A DNA stretch of 64,000 nucleotides from Limnanthes douglasii subsp. nivea (GCA_036936605.1 JAUPFV010000004.1:290574009-290638008); one strand, 5' to 3'; counted from the first letter of the stretch, positions 43,850 to 53,990 are shown. Notes: generated by a model not told the origin, from the sequence alone. Made by a program: numbers and translations.

Positions 43850-44310
43850 CGAACTGATGGTGGTTCTAGCACAATGGGTTGTGGAGCGGGAATTTACCTA
43901 ACCTCTCTGTATGGTGATAAGATGTACAAAGCTATATGCTTTGCATTCACGGCCTCCAACAATGAGTCTGAATATGAAGCAGCTATAGCTGGTCTTAAAT
44001 TGGCCTTCCTATGTGGGGCTACGAGAGTCCGATTGATGAGTGACTCTCAACTGCTTCTACATCATGCTCAAGGTCAATCTGAGGCCAAGAAGGAGCAACT
44101 GATCAAGTACTTACTCATCTTGAAAAAAGTGGCAGCCAACTTTAAGAGTGTTTGTTATGAGCATATTCCCAGATTAGAGAATACACTGAAAGATTCTTTG
44201 GCAACTATAGCGTATTCAGAGTCCTACCCTTGGATTCATATACAAGAATGCTGCTCGTCCATACAGCCAAGTCAAAACAAGGAAGATGGGGAAAGCATGA
44301 GCATATAGGT
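43850..44310 (+). pseudogene. G1 second (archaeal-like) RNase H
   Basis: Starts in the broken phrase RTDGGSSTMGCGAGIYL, then FAFTASNNESEYEAAIAGLK and ATRVRLMSDSQLLLHHAQGQ, and ends HIPRLENTLKDSLATIA. The D...E...D set is visible (TDGGS, NESEYEA, SDSQL). This extra RNase H downstream of the first one is a hallmark of Tat-lineage gypsy elements. The open part is 43874-44308. Confidence 0.75.
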
Positions 44311-44409
44311 GGTTCAACCTAAAGACTGGAGGTTTTCCTTCTTTCAATATATTTCTAATGGGGTTTTTCCTTCGGATAAAGCTATGATAAGAAAGGTTAA
44401 ACACTAGGC
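44311..44409 (+). pseudogene. G1 integrase, first residues only
   Basis: WRFSFFQYISNGVFPSDKAM then IRKVKH fits the 'W...I..YL..G.LP.D......K.R' lead-in to integrase. It is cut at 44409/44410 by the G2 LTR, and no continuation is found at the other end of the nest. Confidence 0.6.
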
Positions 44410-44943
44410 TGATAAGGGGGAATTCCCCCAAATAAAAGCGATCACGAGCTAAGAACACTACGAGTTTGAATTATGATAAGCAATGAAGAAAAGAACGAGC
44501 TATACGGCGTTGAAGAGCTCGAAAGCATATCAAAACCAAAGATAAATACATTGTTAATGAACTCAAAGGGATATCGAGCTCGTCAACAGACTGAGCTTAA
44601 GGACATACACAGCTCATCAACAAACTGAGCTCAATGACATATACAGTGTTGTTGGACTCAAGATCAGGATGAGCTTGAAGACATTAGGAAAAGAGTTAAT
44701 CGATTGAATGAGGAACGTGATGAAGGGAAAAGACCTAAAGAGGATAAGCTGAGCACGAGGTCAGTGAGCTCGAGCTTTGCAAACCTAAACAAACCCGATT
44801 TCGTTTAAAGAAGTAGCTCAGCTTGGATTTAAGTACAGATTAGACTCAGCGTCTTATTATTTGTTATGTAAACATACGCTTTGACCCATGAGTCAAACCG
44901 TGTTAGTTATTTATTCCAAAATTATAGGGATAGTGATTGTGTT

Positions 44944-45307
44944 TGATGAGTCCGCATTTTATCGCTACTCTTTATGAGAACCAGACATGGGAAATTCGGA
45001 CAACATCCACCCACTGAACCGTCCGAACTAAACTAATGTATTAAAAACTTAATCACTTCATGACTAAGCTAATTACCTACCTGCTTAAAACTAATGGGTC
45101 TTTGAACTCGACCAGAATCCATAAACACGACCCGAAAGCCCATGTGGCCCAAGGTTAAGGGTATAAATACCCAACCACTTTCATTTAATGAGGGTAATGA
45201 AAATTAAATACAACCAGGCAGCTCAACTCTCTAACTACAATCTACTAAACATCAAATACCCTTGAAATACCACAAAAGGTACCCTCAATCAAAATTAATC
45301 CAAACCA
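44944..45307 (+). repeat. G3 5' LTR
   Basis: TGATGAGTCC...CCAAACCA, with GGTATAAATACCC near 45158-45170. It aligns with 46441-46815 with about 20 differences by eye. Confidence 0.9.
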
Positions 45308-45310
45308 AAT

Positions 45311-45329
45311 TGGCGACCACAGTGGGAGC
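45311..45329 (+). promoter_or_regulatory. G3 primer-binding site
   Basis: TGGCGACCACAGTGGGAGC, identical to that of G1, three bases after the LTR. Confidence 0.65.
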
Positions 45330-45431
45330 AGAAGGTGCCCGAATCTAGCATTCAAAACAATCAGGAAAAACTAGTTTGGATGGTTAGCTCATCAGGCCCT
45401 CCGGTTGTTTTTGGGTGAGAGGAACTAGTGG

Positions 45432-46001
45432 TTAGCTCATCAGGCCCTCCGGATGGTTGGGCATTACTAACTTCTTGTGGTCTGGACTCCGGTTGGGGCT
45501 CAGATCCGGAGGTTTCTTTCCGGAGACTTGAACTGGTTGCCTCCGGACCGGACAGTATGTCCTTGGGGGTTTCAATGGGTGCTTCTGACCCTGTATATTT
45601 ATTTTTAACCCAGACTTGGAAGGCGTAGTTTTTGGAGCCTGTCCTTTAACCAAACGAACTCTTTGCCCATCTACTAGCTTCTCTAGGGAGGCGTCAGCGT
45701 CCGATCCCATGGCAATGAATGGAGAAGGTCTTTTAGAGCTTGTAACTTCCTGCTCTGATTCCTGGACCGATGAGCCCGAAACGATTGGTGAAAGGTTGGA
45801 CTGGAAAAACCTCATGGGTTTAGCATTCTTAGCTGAAGAAGAACCCCGGTCAGGCTCTGAACTTGGTGTTTCTGATTTATCAACAGGGGAAACAGGGAGG
45901 CCTGTAGCAATGCGCCTTTCTCGTTCAACCTTTTGAGCTTTTTCAAACTCTGACAAATTGAGCCACCTACCTTTTACTAAGGCGTTTCTTGCTGTGAACA
46001 T
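45432..46001 (-). CDS. G3 antisense ORF, N-terminal part
   Basis: 189 codons from a true ATG at 46001: MFTARNALVKGRWLNLSEF, then AQKVERERRIATGLPVSP, a Ser/Glu/Pro-rich stretch, SKRPSPFIAMGSDADASLEK and a basic/proline-rich end. The first 45 residues are nearly the same as the start of the G1 antisense ORF (MFKARNALVKGGSLNFSEL), and FIAMG.D matches FTAMGYD there. The folded 'putative gypsy type transposon' region seen in G1 and G4 is absent, so this is a shortened protein. It reads into the duplicated gag-start sequence before stopping. It is the only long uninterrupted ORF in G3. Function unknown. Confidence 0.55.
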   Translation of the reverse strand: MFTARNALVKGRWLNLSEFEKAQKVERERRIATGLPVSPVDKSETPSSEPDRGSSSAKNAKPMRFFQSNLSPIVSGSSVQESEQEVTSSKRPSPFIAMGSDADASLEKLVDGQRVRLVKGQAPKTTPSKSGLKINIQGQKHPLKPPRTYCPVRRQPVQVSGKKPPDLSPNRSPDHKKLVMPNHPEGLMS

Positions 46002-46095
46002 AAACTCACACCAAAAAAAGGGTTTTTTGAGAGATGAAAGCTGGGAAATTTAACAGAGCAAAGATAATGAAGATGGTAAAACAGTGAAAAGGGGA

Positions 46096-46287
46096 CTAAT
46101 TTATAGTAAAGGGACAAAAGATGCTTCGATACGTAGGAGAATACGAAAGGATATTGTAATAATTAAAGACGGCGCTGATGTCACCCACATTAATTGAAGA
46201 GGTTGTTTTTTGGAGCAAGTGGGAGCGCTGTTCTAGGAAAAAAACGCCTGATGTGGCAAATCAGACACAGACACGTGTCCCACGATC
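46096..46287 (-). promoter_or_regulatory. Promoter-like region of the G3 antisense ORF
   Basis: On the minus strand TATAAATTAG (46105-46096) lies about 95 bp before the ATG at 46001. GGGACACGTGTC (CACGTG at 46272-46277) lies further upstream. The block GACACGTGTCCCACGATCT (46269-46287) recurs exactly in G1 at 62842-62860. Promoter function is inferred. Confidence 0.55.
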
Positions 46288-46427
46288 TCTGGCAAAAACC
46301 GTTCAGTTTCTAAGAACTTTTTCAGTCCGGATGAAGTCGTTACACAAATTGAAATCTGTCCGGACATAGTTATGAGCACATATAGACTATTTTTTAGGTC
46401 TTGCCAAAGGCCTTCGAACACAACCTA

Positions 46428-46437
46428 AAAAAGGGGT
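46428..46437 (+). promoter_or_regulatory. G3 polypurine tract
   Basis: AAAAAAGGGG followed by TTAC directly before the 3' LTR; G1 has AAAAAAGGGGCTAC at the same place. Confidence 0.6.
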
Positions 46438-46440
46438 TAC

Positions 46441-46815
46441 TAATGAGTCAAGATTTCATCGTCACTCTTTATGAGAACCGGATATGGGCGATTCGGACAA
46501 CATCCACCCACTGAACCGTCCAAACTGAACTAATGTATAAAAAACTTAATCACTTCATGACTAAGCTAATTACCTACCTGCTTAAAACTAATGGGTCTTT
46601 GAACTCGACCTGAATCCATAAACACGACCCGAAAGCCCATGTGGCCCAAGGTTAAGGGTATAAATACCCAACCACTTTCATTTAATGAGGGTAATGAAAA
46701 TTAAATACAACCAGGCAGCTCAACTCTCTTACTACAATCTACTAAATATTAAATACCCTTGAAATACCACAAAACTTCAGACAAAATTATCCTCAATCAA
46801 AATTAATCCACACCA
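46441..46815 (+). repeat. G3 3' LTR
   Basis: Starts TAATGAGTCA (first TG mutated to TA) and ends CCACACCA, followed by target repeat GTGTT at 46816-46820. Confidence 0.9.
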
Positions 46816-47026
46816 GTGTTAATTATTCGTTCAACAGTTATAGGGATAATGATGTTAGTGGGATAGTGGTGCTAAAAGGGTAAACATATGTAACTACACA
46901 CTAATTTTTGTATTATAAATAAGGAAGGCCTATCTACGAATAAAGTGATCTTTTTTTTCTTATCTCTTTCTTGACTAAAATACTAAAGGCTTACTGTGGT
47001 AGAACTTCTTAGTTCCTTAACAAATT

Positions 47027-47045
47027 TGGCGCCGTCTGTTGGAAC
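47027..47045 (+). promoter_or_regulatory. G2 primer-binding site
   Basis: TGGCGCCGTCTGTTGGAAC, four bases after the LTR end. Its first nine bases are those expected for an Asp-tRNA primer. Confidence 0.7.
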
Positions 47046-47061
47046 TCTTTAAAAAATCACC

Positions 47062-48716
47062 ATGGTAGTCACTAGGTCAGGAATCAATGGAGACAATCAG
47101 GAAACTAGCGAAACAACAACACTCCAGAGGAGAACCGTAATTCAGCCAACAAGGTGAAGCATCCTGCATCTCGGCCCCACAGTTCCTCAAGAGGTCAATC
47201 CTATGATACCCCAAGCAATGGTGATGACAGAGGGACTTCCAATTCAGCCAACTACCGTCTCCGGGGAAGAAGTACATCTCCATCATCCAGAGAATGCATT
47301 AGGGGCTCGCAGAGCTGTGGAAGCTATACTGGCGAATGACTCGATGGTTCTCCAACTGGAACAAAGAATCCAGAACCTTCGGGAGGAACAACTGAAAATA
47401 GCGTTTGAGCGAGATGCAAGAGAGCAGGCTATGCATGCCACGATGGCAGGTATGGACGATGCTATTTATGCTTTGACTGCTAGGATCAATGGCACGAGCA
47501 AGACTCACCAACCGTCAGGACCAGAGGCGAGTAAAGTCAACCGGACAGATCGTTCTTCTAAAAAATCTAACAAACAAGAGGGTGAAAGCGAGAGCGGGGG
47601 AAAGAATCGTAGCAGAGAACCGCGCAACGAGGTGAAACAGACGTCGACCAAGCGAGCTCGGGAGGATGAAGACCTTCGCTACAATCAGATCCGTCCAAAG
47701 TTGTCGGCCTACATATTAAAAAAAATTCCATTCTCTGAGAAGATACTAGAGGCTCAACTTCCAAGGAAGTTCGACCCATTCAGGATGGAAGCTTATGATG
47801 GAACAGGGGATCCAGAGAGGCATCCGGAATAATTCAGAAACATGATGATGGCTTTCAATCTCTATGATGCGATGCTATGCCGAGCACTATCTATGACCCT
47901 CAAAGGTAACTCCATGGACTGGTTCAACAACTTTCCAAAAGGATCCATCTTTGATTTTATTAGACCGTGGAAAGCATTCAGGGAAAGGTTCGTTGGTAAC
48001 AAGGAGCTTATGTGCGAGCGAGATTCGATCATAGATCTTTATCAACGTCGAGGTGAGTCTCTTAAAAGTTATGTTAGAAGATTTGTTCATGGCATGAATG
48101 CTTTACCAGATCTAGCCAAAAACATGGCGGTGGCTTCCTTGAAACGGGGGCTCGACAGAAGAGGGGAACTATATGTAGATCTCATCAAGTTCCCAACTGA
48201 AAACATGGGGGACCTACTCGCAAGAGCAGATGCGTTTATCAGGGTTGATGACGCCAGAAGAGGGGGTTCACCTGAGCGACAAGAGTCATATTTCAAATAT
48301 GGTGGATCAGAACGAAAAAACGACTGAGGAGCAACCAAGGACCAACTACAACCAAAAACCTCAACAACTCGATCAACAAAATAGGCGCTTCACCCCATTG
48401 ACGGAGGCTATTTCAGTAATTTATAATCGCAAAAAAGAGCGTACGAGGTACCAAACTCCACGTCCAATGAGTGCACCTGGATTTAAGCGATCTAATCGGT
48501 ATTACTGTACATTTCATCATGATCATGGATATTCGAAGGATGAGTGCTAGTAGTTAAGGGAAGAGATTCAGCGGTTGATAGACAATGGTGAGTTGATTCC
48601 ATATATCAAACGAATTCAACCGGATCGACGGGAGGAAGATCGTAGACAAACCAACCACTGGAGAAGAGCCAGAAGCAAACAAGCAACAGTGGCTACTGAC
48701 CATATGAGGGGGAAGT
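47062..48716 (+). pseudogene. G2 gag
   Basis: ATG 47062 gives MVVTRSGINGDNQE, stopped at 47158. The main frame 47203-48327 is broken by one TAA at 47830 (HPE-stop-FRN, probably a CAA codon). It contains a coiled-coil-like stretch VLQLEQRIQNLREEQLKIAF, the capsid core LEAQLPRKFDPFRMEAYDG and MLCRALSMTLKGNSMDWF, and VDLIKFPTENMGDLLARADA. A frameshift near 48290 leads to SVIYNRKKERTRY and a knuckle-like YYCTFHHDHGYSKDEC. It matches G6 block for block, so the two are close relatives. Confidence 0.8.
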
Positions 48717-49295
48717 TTGGCTACAGGTAAAGGGTCTACTCAGAACAAACGAGCTAAAAGTGAGTTCGACGTTTATGAAATAGATGGAAATTCTTATCAA
48801 AACTGCGGAGACCAAGTTTTCGATCTCACCTTTAATGATGATGACCTCAAAGGCGTTAGTTTAACACCCGAGGACACTTTAACTATTCACTTAGACATTG
48901 GAGGGGTAATGATAACTTTGATCGTAAATATTATCTTCAAAAGCATATTTGATCGTATGCAATATGTGCCGCCATATCGACCTACTCAGCGGACATTTGT
49001 AGGTTACGAAGGAAAGTTTTCTCAATGCGTTGGGGAGGTGGAGCTGTTAGTCAAAGTTGGTGATGGAGCTACGAAGAAAGAACTCAAAACGTTATTTTTG
49101 ATTTCCGACGCGCCGAGCCATTACCATGAAACTATTGGACGACCATGGCTGCATAGGATGGAAGCGACACCGGGCACATATCGACAATGCATTAAATATC
49201 GAGTAGGTAGTTCGACGAGAATAATTCGGGGCAGCCAAAGGACTGCGCGAACTTGTTATGCAATCGCATCAGATCCATCCAAACCTAACCAATAG
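48717..49295 (+). pseudogene. G2 protease, active site deleted
   Basis: LTPEDTLTIHLDIGGVMITL is followed at once by IVNIIFKSIFDRM. Relative to the other elements, the residues that should carry D-T/S-G-S-S are missing in frame. Downstream EGKFSQCVGEVELLVKVGDG, HYHETIGRPWLHRMEATPG and RQCIKYRVG are normal. Without the catalytic Asp it cannot be a protease. 193 codons open. Confidence 0.8.
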
Positions 49296-49299
49296 AAAT

Positions 49300-50340
49300 T
49301 AAATGGCAAGGGAGACATTGCACCAACAACGATAGATCTCACCTCGCCCGATCCAGTAGATGATCCACGAGAAAACAAGGATTCAGCTACTACAGATGCT
49401 AAAACAGTGGATACAATCATAGTTGCCAATAGAATACTTTGATTGAGAAACGAGCTATCTCTGGACTCAAAGGTACGCTTTGTTGCTTTACTAGCAAGAA
49501 ATTTATATGTGTTTGCTTGGGAAGCAGCTGATGTTTCAGGAGTAAGTCCTACGATCATAAGCCATGAATTGGCTATAAATCCTTGTGTAAACCTGTACGA
49601 TAGAAACATAAGGTATTTTCAGCTGAGAAGCAGGCTGCTATATTAGCTGAGGTCAAGTAGCTCACTCGATTGGGGCATATCCGAAAAGCAAGGTACCCAC
49701 TCTGGATAGCCAATCCGGTTTTAGTAATAAAAAAACGGACATTGGAGAATCTGTGTGGACTTTACTGATTTGAACCAAACATTCCCTAAAGATGCTTTCA
49801 TGTTGCCAATGATAGATAATCTAATCGATTCTGCTTCAGTTTGGAAATTCCTTTCTTTCATGGATGCGTACTTAGGATACAGTCAGATCCGCATGCACCT
49901 ATCTGATCAGGAGCACACAGCCTTTCAAACCGAGCGGGGTCTCTATTGTTATACGGTTATTCCCTTTGGGCTGAAAAATACGGGATCAACATATCAAAGG
50001 CTAGTCAATCACATTTTCCAAGATCGTTTGGGGTAGCATCTGGAGGAATATATTGATGTTATGATTATTAAAACACATGAATAAGTGCAGCACCTTAATA
50101 CTTTACAGGTTGTTTTTTATTTATTATGCATGTTTAATCTTAAGCTTAACCCGGATAAGTGTTCTTGTGGTGTTGCTAAAGGCAAATTCCTGGGTTATGT
50201 GGTAAGTCAGCAAGGTATTGAGGTAGATCCAGTTCAACTAAACGCAATTTTACAGAAGTGACCACCAAAGAATATCAAAGAAGTCCAATGTCTTACAAGA
50301 CGGTTAGCAGCTCTATCAAGGTTCATCTCGCGTGCATCAG
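49300..50340 (+). pseudogene. G2 reverse transcriptase
   Basis: FAWEAADVSGVSPTIISHEL, then after a frame change FTDLNQTFPKDAFMLPMIDN, FMDAYLGYSQIRMHLSDQE and YCYTVIPFGLKNTGSTYQRL (49755-50036). After a TAG the box reads YIDVMIIK, where the second catalytic Asp of YVDD is Val. LKLNPDKCSCGVAKGKFLGY and ALSRFISRASDK follow. The enzyme would copy element RNA into DNA. It is inactivated by at least four stops and the Asp loss. Confidence 0.75.
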
Positions 50341-50349
50341 ACAAGATTC

Positions 50350-50870
50350 ATAACGTTTTTTGAAGTATTACTGGGTGCTAAGAAGTTTGCATGGACATAA
50401 TAGTGTGGAAAAGCTTTTGGAGATCTTAAGAAGTACCTTACATTCCCTGAGATTTTGTCTACTCCTACACCCGATGAGCCATTATTTATGTATTTGGCAG
50501 TGTCACCTATTGTTGTTAGTTCGGTTCTCGTGCGCGATCAAAGGGGAAAACATCGACCAATATATTACACGAGCAAAACGCTAACAGATGCGGAGACAAG
50601 ATATCTAAACCTTGAAAAGCTTGCTTTGAGCTCGGTTGTCACAGCTTGACGAATGAGGTCGTAGTTTCAAGGGCATTTTATTACGGTACGAACAACATAT
50701 CTGTTACGAACAATATTGCAAAAACCCGATTTTTCTGGAATGTTAACCAAATGGATCATCGATCTCGGTGAGTATGACATTCGTTTCGAACCACGCGTAG
50801 CAATAAAAGGACAAGCAGTTGCAGACTTCTTAGCAGAGTTCAACTCATCCAGAGAAGAACAAGATGAGAT
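50350..50870 (+). pseudogene. G2 first RNase H
   Basis: EPLFMYLAVSPIVVSSVLVR, YYTSKTLTDAETRYLNLEKL and ALSSVVTA. A TGA follows at 50647, then the text resumes LRTILQKPDFSGMLTKWII and LGEYDIRFEPRVAIKGQAVA. It is fused in frame to the second RNase H downstream. Confidence 0.7.
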
Positions 50871-50879
50871 AAATGACGG

Positions 50880-51290
50880 ACAAGTGGTTGACCTCAACCA
50901 ATGGATTATTGAAGTCGATGGTGCATCTTCTACAATAGGAGGAGGTGCATGTATTATAATCAAAACTCCAAGTGGAGAGGAGATCAAGCAAGCGGTGCAC
51001 TTTAATTTTCCAGTAACAAATATTGTTGCAGAATACGAGACTGTCCTTTATGGCATGAAGTTGGCTTTGATATGTGGAGCTCGAAGTATCAAGATCATAT
51101 CTGACTCTCAGTTGGTGGTAAATCAGGCACAAGGTCTTTATGATGTCAGAAAAGACGACATCGAGGAGTATCTTGTGATACTTAAGAAGTATGAGTCTAA
51201 ATTCACTAACGTGTCTTATGAACAGATCCCACGAAGGGATAATTCGGCACCTAACACTTCAGCTAAGGTTGCAGCTTTAAAAGACCATCA
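50880..51290 (+). pseudogene. G2 second (archaeal-like) RNase H
   Basis: WIIEVDGASSTIGGGACIII, TNIVAEYETVLYGMKLALIC, IKIISDSQLVVNQAQGLYDV and YEQIPRRDNSAPNTSAK. The three acids (VDGAS, AEYET, SDSQL) are present, and the frame 50716-51594 is open throughout, so this is the best preserved domain of G2. The position after the first RNase H supports Tat lineage. Confidence 0.8.
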
Positions 51291-52602
51291 AACAATTTTG
51301 CTCCAAAAACTCCATGCGACAGAGCTAATATCAGCAGCTGCAACAGTCAATTCAATCACTAATAATGACGACTGGCGGACTCCATACCTCCAATACTTAA
51401 ACCAAGGAACATTTCCTATAAGTAAAACTGAGGCTCGCGCATTGCAGATTAGAGAAGCCGAATACTGTGTCCTTGACAATATTTTGTATAGGAAAAGCTC
51501 AACCAGTGTTGCCTTGACCGAGGTAAAGCTAGTTATGTGTTGGTTGATTTACATACAGGTGAAGCAGGGGCTCATTGTGGACACGGAACACTAATTCATC
51601 GTTTTCTTCTCGCTGGGTATTATTGGCCTGAGCTAGCGAGCGATGCTGAGAATCTAATATTGCAATGTCACAAATATCAAGAATATTCGAACACACAGCA
51701 CAGACCTAGCAAGCCCATGCAGAACATTCATGTTCCTTGTCCGTTCGGTAAATGTGGAATAGATCTAGTAGGTCATTTGCCAATGGCCACAGGCAAACGA
51801 AAGTTCCTCATTGTGGCAGTTGATTACTCTTCAAAGTGGGCTGAGGCTAAATACCTGTTCAGAACACGTGCTCAGGATGTATGTGATTTCATACATAACT
51901 AAATTCTAACCCGATATGGATTTCCACGGATTATATGACAGATAACGACCCTCAATTCTAAAATTTGATCCTTACTAACTTCTGCAAACGATATGAGATT
52001 CTCCAGTATTTCTCCACCCCTTATTACCCTCAAGCAAACGCATAGGTTGAGGTGACTAACATAACACTATTAGAAGGGCTAAAGTAGAAGCTGGAGGGAG
52101 CTAAAGGAAAATGGCCGGACAAGTTAGCAGAACTCCTATGGGCGTACATAACAACCCTCACTCCACAACAGGTGATAAACCATTTGCTTTGGTATACGGG
52201 GCGAAGGCAGTTATTCCAGAAGAGGTCATAATACCAAGCCATAGGATTGAGCACTACGAAGAGGAGGCAAATCTTATAGCTAGGTCAACATCCCTGGATG
52301 TGATAGATGAAAGACAAGATCAGGCTAGAGTCCGAGCAGAGCACTATCAAAGTCTTATGAGGGGACGCTTTAATGCTCGTTTGAAGTTGCGCTCGTTCAA
52401 GGTGGGAGACTTAGTTTTAAAGAAGGTGTTTCAGGGATTCGGTAGTGGAACAAGTGGCAAGCTAGGACCAAATCGGGAAGGCCCATATTCAGTTATTTCA
52501 ACAGGGCACCATGGCGCGTACAGATTAGCAGATCAAGAAGGCCGAGCACTCAAGCATCCTTGGAATGTTAATCACCTAAAGTTGTATCGCCAAAATGTTT
52601 AA
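51291..52602 (+). pseudogene. G2 integrase
   Basis: The N-terminal zinc region reads GAHCGHGTLIHRFLLAGYYW and LQCHKYQEYS; the second Cys of the expected CxxC is Tyr. The first catalytic Asp is in KCGIDLVGHLPMA, followed by VAVDYSSKWAEAK. A TAA at 51901 and a frameshift destroy the DNG..F region, and QANA(stop)VEVTN marks the third acid. Frame 52111-52602 holds the C-terminal part: FALVYGAKAVIPEEVIIPSH, FNARLKLRSFKVGDLVLKKV and LKHPWNVNHLKLY. The protein would insert the DNA copy into the genome. Inactive. Confidence 0.75.
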
Positions 52603-52960
52603 GATGTAAAGATGCACTATTTTTCCTCTCTGATGGCGCAGAGAGGTTTTTTAATGAGACATCTAGGAACAATTCATTGAATTTTTTCAATACAAGTTAT
52701 GCTTTCGCTAATGTGTGTTTGCGAAAGTTTTATACTTAAAACTAGCTAATGGGTCAATGACCACACCATCTTTGGCTACGAAATGGACCATACTGAGTCC
52801 AGACTAAGTGTCTATAAACACGAACGATCTAATTGGCCACGTCTATGGGCTACGTAATGGTCATATTGTGCTTATACTTTGTATTGGGTATATTAGCGAA
52901 CTGGTTAAAGACTAAGTCTGACTAGACTACGTAATAGGGTCCATGAGACCTCGTCGCAAA
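52603..52960 (+). other. G2 post-integrase region
   Basis: Non-coding. The motif GAGAGGTTTTTTAATGAG at 52641-52658 matches G4 and G5. Short phrases of the type GGCTACGNAATGG(T/A)C recur at about 52775, 52848 and 52924. At about 52961 the sequence changes to the protease end of G4. Confidence 0.5.
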
Positions 52961-53110
52961 AATGCTAGAATGGCACACGTTGTCTACAGTTCAACAATGC
53001 TCTAAGTATGTGGTTGGAGATAAAGTTGGGGTTGTTCGAGGCGATCAGAAGGTTGCCAGGGAATGTTATGCCACTACACTCTGGCTCCGAGGGTCCAGCA
53101 GTGGAGATTT
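52961..53110 (+). pseudogene. G4 protease tail
   Basis: MAHVVYSSTML, KYVVGDKVGVVRGDQKVARE and CYATTLW across a frame change. This corresponds to SRMNAVDSTVHQCLKYAVQG...KIARECYATAL of G1. The active-site half is not present. Confidence 0.6.
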
Positions 53111-53169
53111 AATACGTGAATAACAATTAGAGGGGGAACCTTTGCATTTAGAAGAAAGGGTTAACGATC

Positions 53170-53990
53170 CGAGGGAAACCCCGGGGTCTTTAACGGTGAG
53201 CGAAGAGATAGAGAAGTTTACTTTTTCGGAAGGGAAGGTACTTCGAATCAGAACATTATTGACCCCTTTCTATGTCAAGAAAGGTTAGATTTTTTATCCC
53301 AAAATTTTGGATGTCTTCGCTTGGAGGACAGAGGATGTAACCGGAGTGCGCATTGAGGTAATTCATCACAGTTTGGCTATCGATACGAAGGTCAAGCCGG
53401 TTATTCAGAAAAGAAGAGCGTTTTCCTTGGAGAAAGGAGAAGTGATTGTTGCTAAAGTGGATCGGTTGTCTAAGGTCGCACATATAAGAGAGTCACAATA
53501 CCCTTTGTGGACGCCGAATCCGGTGGTAGTAAAAAAGAAAAATGAGAATTAGAGAATGTGTGTGGATTTTACAGATTTGAATAGAGCTTGTCCCAAAGAT
53601 CCGTTTCTTGTTCCTCGAGTAGATCAGTTAATTAACTCTACTTCAGGAAACACAATTTTAACTTTTATGGATGCTTTTGCAGGATATAATCAAATCCAAA
53701 TGGATACAAAAGATCAAGAATGCACAACTTTTATAACTGATAGGGGCTTACATTGTTATAGGGTGATGAATAAAGATTTTTCTACACAGATCAGAAGAAA
53801 TATGGAGGTATATATAGATTACATAGTAGTAAAAAGCTCAAAGGATGAGGTGCATCTCGATGATTTAGAGAAGTTTTTTTGAATTTAAGGGCAATCAGGT
53901 TGAAATTAAATCCTGAGAAATGCACCTTCGGAGTTCGAACATGGAAGTTTGTGGGTTTTATCATTAGTGAAAAAATAATAGAAGCTGATT
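53170..53990 (+). pseudogene. G4 reverse transcriptase, internal deletion
   Basis: VFAWRTEDVTGVRIEVIHHS, VIQKRRAFSLEKGEV, MCVDFTDLNRACPKDPFLVP, LTFMDAFAGYNQIQMDTKDQ and GLHCYRVM. The text then jumps in frame to NKDFSTQIRRNMEVYIDYIV, so the PFGL...TYQRL segment is deleted and the YVDD box reads YIDY. LNPEKCTFGVRTWKFVGFII follows after a frame change. Single stops at 53282-53290 and 53550. Inactive. Confidence 0.8.

Larger units (their letters stand above)
44944..46815 (+). mobile_element. G3: minimal gypsy element (LTR, PBS, antisense ORF, PPT, LTR)
   Basis: 1,872 bp with 364- and 375-bp LTRs, flanked by the 5-bp repeat GTGTT (44939-44943 and 46816-46820). It keeps the PBS and polypurine tract, but all of gag-pol is gone. 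Internally there are only the first codons of gag (ATG 45378), a 24-bp direct repeat (45381-45404 and 45429-45452) and a minus-strand antisense ORF with its promoter. It belongs to the family of G1 by LTR, PBS and PPT. It could only move with proteins supplied by a relative. Confidence 0.9.
44410..47022 (+). repeat. G2 5' LTR, split by G3
   Basis: Starts TGATAAGGGGGAATTCCCCC at 44410 and ends CCTTAACA at 47022. Without G3 and one target copy it is about 736 bp. It carries TATAAATAAGG at 46914-46924. A degenerate ~45-bp tandem repeat (GTGTTA.TTATT...TTATAGGGATA.TGAT) lies on either side of the G3 insertion point: 44899-44938 to the left and 46816-46855 to the right. Confidence 0.7.
44410..52960 (+). 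mobile_element. G2: Tat-type gypsy element, 3' end missing
   Basis: 5' LTR (interrupted by G3), PBS, gag, protease, RT, two RNases H and integrase all occur in order. After the integrase stop a conserved post-integrase motif and about 290 bp of 3' DNA remain, then the text switches to the end of the G4 protease at about 52961. No 3' LTR and no antisense ORF remain. It shares PBS type, gag start and LTR start with G6. Confidence 0.8.

Noticed and set aside
44899..46855. A 40-bp target duplication around G3
   Set aside because: The exact duplication is only GTGTT. The longer similarity is imperfect and is better explained as a tandem repeat of the G2 LTR.
47299..48338. Minus-strand frames inside G2 gag
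   Set aside because: They are shadows of the gag frame; the plus strand carries the conserved gag blocks. They are not the antisense ORF, which belongs downstream of pol.
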